Assembly (NCBI RefSeq): GCF_902826555.1
Contig: NZ_CADEFI010000032.1
Coordinates: forward strand, 1-37,231
DNA: 37,231 bases
Direction: 5' to 3'
Source of the DNA: an uncultured Hyphomicrobium sp.
GTDB lineage: Bacteria > Pseudomonadota > Alphaproteobacteria > Rhizobiales > Hyphomicrobiaceae
Position 1 is the first letter of the stretch. Every line of letters starts with the position of its first letter. The position numbers and the translations under genes are program-made. Positions 1 to 6,876 of this stretch are shown here, piece after piece. The notes beneath the pieces were generated by a model. The model ran no database searches and had not been told where the DNA came from. It was given only the letters and a program-made list of their open reading frames with translations.

Positions 1-1207
1 GCTCGGCGCCCATCATCACCTTGTCCTTGGCGTCCTCGAACTCGGCCTGCGTCACGAGCCGCTTGTTGCGGCGTGCAGCAAGCAGCGCCGCCTCGTTGAC
101 GAGGTTGGCCAGATCAGCGCCCGAGAAACCGGGAGTGCCGCGCGCGATCGTCTTCGCATCCACGTCGGGTGCGATCGGGCTCTTGCGCATATGGACCTTG
201 AGGATCTTCTCGCGCCCGGCGATGTCCGGGTTCGGCACCACGATCTGGCGGTCGAAGCGGCCCGGGCGCAGAAGCGCAGGGTCGAGCACGTCCGGACGGT
301 TGGTGGCGGCGATGATGATGATGCCTTCGTTCGCCTCGAAACCGTCCATCTCGACCAGCAGCTGGTTCAGCGTCTGCTCGCGCTCGTCATTGCCGCCGCC
401 GAGGCCGGCGCCGCGATGACGGCCGACGGCGTCGATTTCGTCGATGAAGATGATGCACGGAGCATTCTTCTTCGCCTGCTCGAACATGTCGCGCACGCGG
501 CTCGCGCCGACACCGACGAACATCTCGACGAAGTCGGAGCCCGAGATGGTGAAGAACGGCACGTTCGCCTCGCCCGCGACCGCACGCGCGATCAGCGTCT
601 TGCCGGTACCCGGAGGGCCGACCAGCAGCGCACCGCGCGGAATGCGCCCGCCGAGCCGCTGGAACTTCTGCGGATCGCGCAGGAACTCGACGATCTCTTC
701 GAGGTCGGCCTTGGCCTCGTCCACGCCGGCGACGTCCTCGAACGTGACGCGGCCCTGCCGCTCGGTCAGCAGCTTCGCGCGGCTCTTGCCGAAGCCCATC
801 GCACGCCCGGAGCCGGACTGCATCTGGCGCATGAAGAACACCCACACCGCGATCAGCAGCAGCATGGGGAACCAATTGAGGATCACGCTGAGGATCGACG
901 GCACGTCCTCGTCCGACGGCCGCGCCTTGAACTTCACGTCCTTGGCCTTGAGCCGCTCGACAAGCGTCGTGTCGGCGGGCGCGTAGCTCGTGAACGGCGT
1001 GGCGTTGTCGCGCATGGTGCCGTAGATGCGATTTCCGGCCAGCGTCACCTCCGCAACCGTGCCCGCGTCCACCGCGTTGAGGAAATCGGAGTAGCTGATC
1101 TCGCTCCCGCGCCGGCTCTGCGCCGGGTTGTTGAACAGGTTGAAGAGCGCGGCCAGCAGCACGAAGACGGCCACCCAGATCGCAAGCTTCTGAAAATTCG
1201 GATTCAT
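1..1207 (-). CDS. ftsH: ATP-dependent zinc metalloprotease FtsH, 3' end cut off by window edge
   Basis: FtsH is a hexameric inner-membrane AAA protease that extracts and degrades misfolded membrane proteins and some regulators. About 402 codons are present. The N-terminus begins [11 protein letters not shown] and carries a first membrane segment, then a short periplasmic region, then a second membrane segment ([15 protein letters not shown]). The AAA module follows: Walker A GPPGTGKT near residue 194, Walker B FIDEID near 253, and the second region of homology with [17 protein letters not shown]. The sequence stops shortly after the AAA lid ([18 protein letters not shown]), so the HExxH peptidase domain lies outside the window. 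It follows tilS on the same strand with a roughly 165-base gap holding a good promoter candidate. The tilS-ftsH order is conserved in alphaproteobacteria. Identity is very secure. Confidence 0.97.
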   Translation of the reverse strand, partial: MNPNFQKLAIWVAVFVLLAALFNLFNNPAQSRRGSEISYSDFLNAVDAGTVAEVTLAGNRIYGTMRDNATPFTSYAPADTTLVERLKAKDVKFKARPSDEDVPSILSVILNWFPMLLLIAVWVFFMRQMQSGSGRAMGFGKSRAKLLTERQGRVTFEDVAGVDEAKADLEEIVEFLRDPQKFQRLGGRIPRGALLVGPPGTGKTLIARAVAGEANVPFFTISGSDFVEMFVGVGASRVRDMFEQAKKNAPCIIFIDEIDAVGRHRGAGLGGGNDEREQTLNQLLVEMDGFEANEGIIIIAATNRPDVLDPALLRPGRFDRQIVVPNPDIAGREKILKVHMRKSPIAPDVDAKTIARGTPGFSGADLANLVNEAALLAARRNKRLVTQAEFEDAKDKVMMGAE

Positions 1208-1274
1208 CTGTTTTCCCGAGAGGGCCGTAGCGCCGATGGCGACGCCGGCGAGGATCCGCGTCTAACTGGGACTT

Positions 1275-1303
1275 AAGATAGGTGTCACGTCCCGGTTTGC
1301 CAA
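1275..1303 (-). promoter_or_regulatory. Predicted sigma70-type promoter of ftsH
   Basis: On the minus strand, TTGGCA (1298-1303) is followed after 17 bases by TATCTT (1275-1280). This lies about 70 bases upstream of the ftsH start. The match to the housekeeping consensus and exact spacing are good for a GC-rich genome. It suggests ftsH can be transcribed separately from tilS. Predicted from sequence only. Confidence 0.5.
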
Positions 1304-1372
1304 GTTTTATGGCCCGGCGTGAACAACAACCGGAGCCGCGGCATACTCGACTGGCGAACCACGATAAAAATC

Positions 1373-2689
1373 TTACCGCGACTCGCGTTTGAGCCCCAGA
1401 AATACGGCGTGGAACCGGTCATCGCTGGGTTTTGCTCCGGCGAGGTTCGGCACCGCAAGCAGCTGCCCGCCGGACCAGAGCGACGGCAGCCCCGCAGCAG
1501 CCCGTGCCGGTGGGCGATCTTTGAGCGCCAGACCACCCCTCAGGGTTGCATAGGCGGCGAGTCCCAACGGGCGCACGACCACCGCCTCCGAGGCCGCGTG
1601 GTCGCCCTCGCTCGCATCGTATTTGACCCGAAATCGCCAGTCCCACACCACCTCCTCGCCGGGCAGGAGGGCAAGCTCGGAAAGGGTGTGATGCGCCGGC
1701 TCCCGGTAAAGGCGAAGCTTGGTGTGCCCCTGTGACACGATACATCCGCCGAGCGTCTGCACCGTCGGCCGCCCGCGCGCCAGCGCCGCGACCACGGCTT
1801 CGATCTGCGACAGCTGTGCCGGCTTCGCCTGCCCGCCGAACGCCCCCAGCAGGCGCGCCAGAAGACGCACGCGGATGTCCTCCGGCTCGCCCTCCCAGGC
1901 CGGCCGGTCGAGCGAGGCATAGACGCCGCCATGACTTTGCACGAGCGCCTCCAGCCGCGCGTCCGTCACGCGTTCCAGCGCCTCACGCGATCGCGTCAGC
2001 CGCGCCGCGGCGAGCGCGATCTTGTCGTTGGAAAGGCCGAGCGCCGAGAGGTGATCGGAAGCTGCTCTGAGCCGCACGCGCTCGAAATCGAGCCGCTCGT
2101 TGGAGGGATCGTCGAGCCACGTGCCACCGCGCTCCGTCAATGTCGCCGCCAGCAACGCCTTCGACAGTCCGAGCAGCGGCCGTACGAGCTGCACGGAGGC
2201 ATCGGGCAGCAACGGCCGCGACGGAGCCATTCCAGCGAGCCCGTCGAGTCCGCTGCCGCGCCCAAGCCGCATGATGAGCGTTTCGGCTTGATCGTCCGCC
2301 GTGTGTGCCGTCACCACGGCAGTGGGAGCGCCGTCGGCAGGCTTTACGCTCCGCGCGTGCGCGACCAGCAGCGCGTAGCGCGCCTCCCGGGCCTTGGCCT
2401 GCAAGGCCGACCCGGGCTTCACGCCGCCCCAGACCAATGTCGCATGCTGAAATCCGAGGGCCTTCGCCCGCTCGGCGACCCACGCCGCCTCGCGCGCCGA
2501 GCCCGCCCTCAAGCCGTGATCGACGGTGGCCACATCGACAGCCAGCCCCGGCGGCTTGGCCGAGGCGAGCCATTGCGAGACGAGAACCATCAACGCCACG
2601 CTGTCCGAGCCGCCCGAGACCGCGAGCACCGCACGGCCGAAGGGCGCCAGTAGCGTGCCGAACAAGGCATCGAGATCGTGATCCTGCAC
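1373..2689 (-). CDS. tilS: tRNA(Ile)-lysidine synthase TilS
   Basis: TilS ligates lysine to C34 of the CAU-anticodon tRNA-Ile, using ATP, so that the tRNA reads AUA instead of AUG. The protein is 438 residues, within the family range. The N-type ATP pyrophosphatase P-loop SGGSDS sits at residues 25-30, followed by the family motifs VDHGLRAGS and TAHTADDQAET, then a more variable C-terminal part. The start is GTG at 2689; a TAG lies in frame five codons upstream, so no longer form is possible, and the first ATG downstream would delete the P-loop. It lies between cpoB and ftsH, the usual alphaproteobacterial position. Because the enzyme is essential for decoding AUA, it is expected to be single copy. 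Confidence 0.95.
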   Translation of the reverse strand: MQDHDLDALFGTLLAPFGRAVLAVSGGSDSVALMVLVSQWLASAKPPGLAVDVATVDHGLRAGSAREAAWVAERAKALGFQHATLVWGGVKPGSALQAKAREARYALLVAHARSVKPADGAPTAVVTAHTADDQAETLIMRLGRGSGLDGLAGMAPSRPLLPDASVQLVRPLLGLSKALLAATLTERGGTWLDDPSNERLDFERVRLRAASDHLSALGLSNDKIALAAARLTRSREALERVTDARLEALVQSHGGVYASLDRPAWEGEPEDIRVRLLARLLGAFGGQAKPAQLSQIEAVVAALARGRPTVQTLGGCIVSQGHTKLRLYREPAHHTLSELALLPGEEVVWDWRFRVKYDASEGDHAASEAVVVRPLGLAAYATLRGGLALKDRPPARAAAGLPSLWSGGQLLAVPNLAGAKPSDDRFHAVFLGLKRESR

Positions 2690-2865
2690 GGCCGGCTTGT
2701 CCTAGGCTGTGAAGTCGCTTCGCACCGACTGCGGCACCGACGTCCCTGCGTCAATGCCCGTCCAATAATGACTTTCAGCCTGGATTCGATCCCGCGCCGC
2801 CCGCCGCAGACCACGTTCGAGGCCTTGCCCGAGCCCCGTCAGAGTCGAAGCCGCCCCACGGACCG

Positions 2866-3975
2866 CTAGGGACACCCTATTCTCTGCCGCTCGCTGTCGG
2901 CTTTCGCCTTGAGCTGCGAGGGGGCGTTCTGAAACTTGGCAACGCCGCGCAGTGCCGTGCACGCGTCCTGACGTTTGCCGAGCTGAGCCAACGACATGCC
3001 CCGCTTCAGCTGCGCATCGGCCGCCTTGTTGCTGCTGCCGTAGGCCGAGACGACGAGATCGAAGGCTTCGGCCGCGTCGGCGTAGTTCTTCTGCGCGTAA
3101 TGCGTTTCGCCGAGCCAGAAAAGTGCGTTCGCCGCCTGCGGATCTTTCGGATAGAGCCGCAGGAAGTCTCGGAACCCCGCCTGGGCAGCGCCGAAATCCT
3201 GCTGCAGCATGTGTCCGAGTGCCGTGTCGTAGAGCTGCTTCGGACTGCCGCCCGCGCCAGGATCCACCGCCGCGAGCTGATCGCCGGGGGCCGGCGGCAA
3301 CGACTCCGAGCCGTAGGTGGATGGCGGAGCCGGCATGGTCGTGGCACTCGGCGGAGCCGCACCGTAGTCCTGGCCGCGCGGCACCGGCGGCGCCCCCTGC
3401 GCTGGCGCGTTTCCGACGCTGTCGTTGGGATGGCCGAACGCCGCTGAGGGATCGGCGCTATCGGATGTCACCGTTGTGGAGCCGAAACGGCTCGTCTGCG
3501 GCGCATCATCGCCGAAGCCCGCGCCACCCGCGTCCGAGCGGCGCTGCGCGCCTGCGCGAACCTCGGCGGCAAGCTGCTCCACCTGCGCCGTCAAAGCGCG
3601 GATCTGTGTCTCGAGGCTATCGAGACGGCCCTGATCTCCGGCACCGAACCCGCCGCCTGCTTCCGACCGCGCCGGTGCCGACGACACCGCGCCACCGGTC
3701 CTCGCCAGCGACTCGAGCGTTCCGATCACGACCTGCAGATCGAGAAGCTGGCCCTCGAGCTGCTCGACGCGTTCGCGCAGGCCGGCCGAATCCCCTCCGC
3801 CTGCCGTGGGCGCCGCGCCCTTCGGCGCCTTGCCCTGCGTTGATTTGACTGCCGGCAGTTGCTCGCTCTCGACGCCCTGCGCCGATACGGCGCCGGCACA
3901 CCACGCGAACGCCAGCAGCGAGCCCGCCACCACCGCCGCGGCGCGACGTCCCGACAGGAGCGAGAAAGAATGCAT
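2866..3975 (-). CDS. cpoB: Tol-Pal system protein CpoB (YbgF), periplasmic TPR protein
   Basis: CpoB coordinates Tol-Pal-driven outer membrane constriction with peptidoglycan synthesis. I place the start at the ATG at 3975 because AAGGAGGG lies about 10 bases upstream; the open frame continues to 4032 but without such a site. The 369-residue product has an N-terminal signal peptide (LLSGRRAAAVVAGSLLAFAW, probable cleavage at AVSAQ), then a coiled-coil stretch (LRERVEQLEGQLLDLQ) as in the trimerising region of the family. A Gly/Pro/Ala-rich linker follows, and the last 130 residues carry TPR motifs (LYDTALGHMLQQDFGAAQAG, then NALFWLGETHYAQKNYADAA). It is downstream of pal in the conserved Tol-Pal order. 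The long linker between coiled coil and TPR domain is somewhat larger than in enterobacteria. Confidence 0.93.
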   Translation of the reverse strand: MHSFSLLSGRRAAAVVAGSLLAFAWCAGAVSAQGVESEQLPAVKSTQGKAPKGAAPTAGGGDSAGLRERVEQLEGQLLDLQVVIGTLESLARTGGAVSSAPARSEAGGGFGAGDQGRLDSLETQIRALTAQVEQLAAEVRAGAQRRSDAGGAGFGDDAPQTSRFGSTTVTSDSADPSAAFGHPNDSVGNAPAQGAPPVPRGQDYGAAPPSATTMPAPPSTYGSESLPPAPGDQLAAVDPGAGGSPKQLYDTALGHMLQQDFGAAQAGFRDFLRLYPKDPQAANALFWLGETHYAQKNYADAAEAFDLVVSAYGSSNKAADAQLKRGMSLAQLGKRQDACTALRGVAKFQNAPSQLKAKADSERQRIGCP

Positions 3976-4106
3976 GGGCGAACCGCCCTCCTTCATTGGA
4001 CCCACCTCGTCGTCACCATAGGCCCTGCGCAATGCGAAAACTATGCGCGAGATTCCACTCGCCGCGCCATTGAAACCCTATGCCGCACCGGGCCGGCCCG
4101 AACCGT

Positions 4107-5156
4107 TCACTGAGTTGACGGCACATTCGATGAACCAGATGCACCCTGCACGCGCCGCGCCGGCCGCGTTTCCGCTTCGACTCGGCGCGTGAGAAGGATC
4201 GTCACCGCACGCCGGTTCTGCGCCAGGCACTCAGGCGCCGCACAGTCCGACACGCGGTCCTCGCGGCCTCGCCCATAAGCCAGGACGCGCTCGTCCTCCA
4301 CACCCTCCGCGATCAACCGGTCGCGGACCGCTGTCGCACGCTCATCCGAAAGCCGCTGCATCTCGGTATCGGGCATCGACCCGTCGTCGGCAAAGCCTTC
4401 GACCGCGACGTAGAGCTCGGGATAGCGTTTCAGGAAACGCGCTTGAGACTGGATGACGCCCCGCGCGCGCGCGCCGAGATCGACGCTCCCTGCGCTGAAA
4501 AACACCCGGTCGCCCGCGTCCGACAGGAACTCGCCATCGAGTGCAGGAGACACGCGGGCCTGATGCAGAGCCGCGCGCGACGGCTGCAGAGCGACACCGG
4601 GCTCGGCTGGCTTCGACCGGGCATCCGCTTCGGCCACCCACGGCAGGGCACCGGTATCGCTCGCTGCCGGCGCCGCGGCCTCGGCACCCGCGCGATAGAT
4701 CCGCCCCAGATGCTGGCGTGCAGCTCCCGCACGCGGACTATTGGGCGCCTCGGCAATAAGCCGCTCGAACAGGCGCTGTGCTTCGTCGCGCCGTCCGCCT
4801 TCGAGCGCCGCCGTCGCGTTTTGATAGAGGGACTCTGCGGCCGTCTCGCGCGAAGGCGCCGATTCCCAGCCCTGAAAAAACCAACGGCCGCTGCCGTCGT
4901 CTCCGCTGTCACGCCGGCGCTCCGGCACGCCCGCCGGCGGCTCTACGACAGAAAACCCATCGTGCGGCGAGCCCACAGGCGGAGAACCGAGTGTGAATGT
5001 TCCGATGGGGACTTCACGCGCGCCCGCCGCCGGATCCTGGGCCGACGCAGCGGTCGATCCGAGCATCTGCAGGACGCCGCAAGCGGCGAGCCCCGCGACA
5101 GCGAGCGCTAAAACACGCCCCGCCGTCGAACAGTCCCTCGCACGTCCCGTGCGCAT
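4107..5156 (-). CDS. Second Pal-like protein: TPR region plus OmpA C-terminal domain
   Basis: This is a 349-residue exported protein between pal and cpoB. The chosen ATG at 5156 follows GAAGGTG by about 6 bases and gives a clean signal sequence; the frame is open to 5309 but without a signal peptide at that end. The export signal contains LAAC with Cys at residue 26, which fits a lipobox, but a later ASAQ site would fit signal peptidase I. Residues about 125-180 look TPR-like (two helices around EGGRRDEAQRLFERLIAEAP). Residues 215-324 form an OmpA/Pal-type peptidoglycan-binding domain (FFSAGSVDLG, VEGFADD, LSDERATAV, AQNRRAVTIL). Like the neighbouring Pal it has a C-x4-C pair just before the QNRR motif, so I infer descent from a pal duplication. 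It probably binds peptidoglycan; its specific role is unknown. Confidence 0.82.
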   Translation of the reverse strand: MRTGRARDCSTAGRVLALAVAGLAACGVLQMLGSTAASAQDPAAGAREVPIGTFTLGSPPVGSPHDGFSVVEPPAGVPERRRDSGDDGSGRWFFQGWESAPSRETAAESLYQNATAALEGGRRDEAQRLFERLIAEAPNSPRAGAARQHLGRIYRAGAEAAAPAASDTGALPWVAEADARSKPAEPGVALQPSRAALHQARVSPALDGEFLSDAGDRVFFSAGSVDLGARARGVIQSQARFLKRYPELYVAVEGFADDGSMPDTEMQRLSDERATAVRDRLIAEGVEDERVLAYGRGREDRVSDCAAPECLAQNRRAVTILLTRRVEAETRPARRVQGASGSSNVPSTQ

Positions 5157-5335
5157 GGTCGGCACCTTCGTCTCCCGTCTGCGTTCGGACGCACCAAACG
5201 CCGATGTCGTTGGGAAAAGCTGTGACCCCGCAATACGGCTAAACTTTGCCGTGTATCGGCCGGAAGACGGGCATTCCTGCGTCCCCCGGAAGAAGGACTG
5301 CGAAGGCATCGGCTATAGGCTGAGAGCGAGGGGCC

Positions 5336-5845
5336 TTAGGAGGCGACCCGACTGTTGAGCACCGTCTGCGCACGCCGATTCTGCGACCAGCACGAGATAT
5401 CGTTGCAGACCGCAACCGGCCGTTCCTTGCCGTAGGAGATCGTGCGCACGCGATTGGCCGCCACCCCGTTCTGCGCCAGGAAGTTGCGAACCGACGTCGC
5501 TCGCCGGGCACCGAGCGCGATATTGTACTCGCGCGTGCCGCGCTCGTCCGCGTGGCCCTCGATGGTGATGGTGAACTGCGGATACTGCCTCAGCCACTGC
5601 GCCTGCTTCTGCAGCGTGGTCTGCGCCTCAGGTGTGAGATCCGTGCTGTCCGACGAGAAGTAGACAAGGTCGCCGACGTTCACGCTGAAGTCGCGACTCG
5701 TGCCGGGCGTAATGGGGCCCTTGCCGTCGGGGCCGAGCCCCGCATTGGCATCGTTCTGATTGTTGGCGCATCCGCCGAGGGCCACAGCCGTGACGAGAAG
5801 CAGCAAAGCGCATGTGAAGCCCGAGGCCCGAAAAACAGGCGCCAT
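5336..5845 (-). CDS. pal: Peptidoglycan-associated lipoprotein Pal
   Basis: Pal is anchored in the outer membrane by lipid, binds peptidoglycan noncovalently and is moved by TolA/TolB to septa. The ATG at 5845 follows AAAGGATG and is preferred over an in-frame TTG one codon upstream. The 169-residue product has a lipoprotein signal with LGGC and the lipidated Cys at residue 26. A short Asn/Gly linker follows, then the OmpA-type domain: VYFSSDSTDLTPEA, IEGHADERGTREYNIALG, ARRATSV and SQNRRAQTV. The Asp and Arg of the peptidoglycan-binding motif (DERG...GARRA) are present. A C-x4-C pair precedes SQNRR. It belongs to the tol cluster but is separated from tolB by about 1 kb holding two small lipoprotein genes, so it may have its own promoter. 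Confidence 0.97.
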   Translation of the reverse strand: MAPVFRASGFTCALLLLVTAVALGGCANNQNDANAGLGPDGKGPITPGTSRDFSVNVGDLVYFSSDSTDLTPEAQTTLQKQAQWLRQYPQFTITIEGHADERGTREYNIALGARRATSVRNFLAQNGVAANRVRTISYGKERPVAVCNDISCWSQNRRAQTVLNSRVAS

Positions 5846-6210
5846 CAAATCATCCTTTCGTAGGCTCTACGGCGGCGATCCGCTCACCGGAGCCAAATAA
5901 CTCCCCTTAGGGACCTGATACCCGAGCCAAAGTACGAAAATGTGGCCGTTTCCTCTGTGCGGCATAGATCCGCAGAGATCGACCTTTTCGCGACGCCCCA
6001 AGTGCTTACCCGGCGATTCCTCTGGCGCCACCGTACCCCTTACGGAATTGAGCAGACGATTCTAACCGCTCGCGCGGCTGTCGTCCCCGAAGGCACTCGC
6101 CGCGAAAATGAGCGATCCGGCCCGAGGCAGCAAGCGCGAATGTGACGATGGCAAAATAGCCTGGGGAAAGCGCGCCGTAGCCGAGCCAATGCCGATTCGA
6201 TCGGGCGCTG

Positions 6211-6252
6211 AAAAACGAAAAGAGCTGTCGCAGCATTCGCCACGACAGCTCT
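6211..6252 (-). terminator. Rho-independent terminator after the small lipoprotein pair
   Basis: On the minus strand a perfect 10-bp stem (AGAGCTGTCG at 6243-6252 read in reverse complement, paired with 6221-6230) encloses a 12-base loop and is followed by TTTTCGTTTTT (6211-6221). This is a classic intrinsic terminator about 50 bases after the stop codon of the 40-residue lipoprotein. It should isolate the lipoprotein transcript from pal. Confidence 0.8.
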
Positions 6253-6260
6253 AATCTTTC

Positions 6261-6292
6261 AAGTCGACCTGGACGAGGTCCAGGCTAGACTT
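6261..6292 (-). terminator. Second hairpin just after the 40-residue lipoprotein gene
   Basis: CCTGGAC (6268-6274), a 3-base loop and GTCCAGG (6278-6284) form a stem extended by AAGTC/GACTT arms (6261-6265 and 6288-6292). It starts 12 bases after the lipoprotein stop codon. It lacks a U-run of its own and may protect the 3' end of the message or act with the terminator beyond it. Confidence 0.5.
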
Positions 6293-6303
6293 TCAATTCG
6301 CTA

Positions 6304-6426
6304 TTAGCGAACGTCGGCAACAGCCGGAACGTCAGCGCCGAGCTTGAGCGGAGCAGCCTCTTCACGACGGCAAGCGCCGAGAGCGACAGCAACGATAGCG
6401 GCAGCGAGAACGATAGCGCCCTTCAT
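6304..6426 (-). CDS. Tiny predicted lipoprotein, 40 residues (tandem copy 1)
   Basis: The reading frame starts at ATG 6426 with AGGAGAT about 7 bases upstream. The product has a short positively charged start (MKGAIVL), a hydrophobic stretch of Ala and Val, and the lipobox LGAC with Cys at residue 19. The predicted mature lipopeptide is only 22 residues: CRREEAAPLKLGA followed by DVPAVADVR. The residue after the lipidated Cys is Arg, not Asp, so export to the outer membrane is likely. Codon use is dominated by GCT, GTT, CGT and CTC, which differs from neighbouring genes that prefer GCC and resembles that of highly expressed genes. It lies 41 bases after copy 2, is followed by two hairpins, and the 20 residues around the lipobox match copy 2. 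I do not recognise the family. The function is unknown. Confidence 0.78.
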   Translation of the reverse strand: MKGAIVLAAAIVAVALGACRREEAAPLKLGADVPAVADVR

Positions 6427-6467
6427 GGTAGTATCTCCTGTTGTGTCCCAAAGTGAAATTTCGGACG

Positions 6468-6602
6468 TTAGCGAGCCACTTCCGTGGCAGTCGGAACCTC
6501 GGCGCCGAGCTTCAGCGGTGCCGCTTCTTCACGACGGCAAGCGCCGAGTGCAACAGCGACGACGGCAGCCGAGAGAACGATCAGCCCCTTCACACCCTGC
6601 AT
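6468..6602 (-). CDS. Tiny predicted lipoprotein, 44 residues (tandem copy 2)
   Basis: The ATG at 6602 has AGGAGA about 8 bases upstream. The product begins MQGVKGLIVL, continues as a hydrophobic Ala/Val stretch and has lipobox LGAC with Cys at residue 22. The mature peptide is 23 residues, CRREEAAPLKLGA then EVPTATEVAR. It is clearly a paralogue of copy 1 downstream (20 consecutive identical residues around the lipobox), and the two are almost certainly cotranscribed. Codons are closer to the genome average than in copy 1. The pair sits between tolB and pal, so a role in the envelope is likely from location and lipidation, but no function can be assigned. Small tandem lipoproteins such as the entericidins have a similar size, but I see no sequence match to them. 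Confidence 0.78.
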   Translation of the reverse strand: MQGVKGLIVLSAAVVAVALGACRREEAAPLKLGAEVPTATEVAR

Positions 6603-6644
6603 GGTCTTTTCTCCTGATGCTTGTTCGGCAACGAGCCGAATATT

Positions 6645-6673
6645 TGGGTACCGGCATGGCTTGATTTGATCAA
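6645..6673 (-). promoter_or_regulatory. Weak promoter candidate of the lipoprotein pair with palindrome over the -35
   Basis: On the minus strand TTGATC (6668-6673) is followed after 17 bases by TACCCA (6645-6650), a poor -10. The -35 lies inside a perfect palindrome CTTGAT-TTG-ATCAAG (6660-6674), which could be an operator. A further stem TTCGGC/GCCGAA (6624-6629 and 6635-6640) lies in the predicted leader. All are sequence predictions. Confidence 0.3.
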
Positions 6674-6792
6674 GAACTGAGGGCTCCGAAGCACTGTTTT
6701 CCCCCCTCGTAGATGCGAAAATGCCACGCCGTTGTTCACGCTCCACTGCCCTCTGGCGCGCACGGGCGTCACATCAGGAAGCGATTGACTCC

Positions 6793-6822
6793 CAACGTGA
6801 AAACGCCCCCGCCTTCGCGTTG
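6793..6822 (-). terminator. Possible hairpin after tolB
   Basis: CAACGTGAA (6793-6801) and TTCGCGTTG (6814-6822) form a 9-bp stem with one mismatch, about 55 bases after the tolB stop. There is no clear U-run. It may end or stabilise the tolQRAB transcript. Confidence 0.3.
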
Positions 6823-6876
6823 AGGAGCTGATGCAAGAATACGCTCCGCGCAGTTAACGAGCGGTAAAGCTCCGTG

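Larger units (their letters stand above)
5846..6303. other. Intergenic region upstream of pal
   Basis: About 460 bases without a convincing gene. The pal end holds the pal ribosome site and, presumably, its promoter, although no clear -35/-10 pair was found. The other end (6211-6292) holds two strong hairpins that terminate the small lipoprotein transcript. Short open frames between 6006 and 6243 have no ribosome site or recognisable features and were not called. Confidence 0.5.

Noticed and set aside
191-1276. Long plus-strand reading frame of 361 codons
   Set aside because: It is the complement of the real ftsH gene in a GC-rich genome; its product is rich in Arg, His and Ala with no domain, while the minus strand gives a clear AAA protease.
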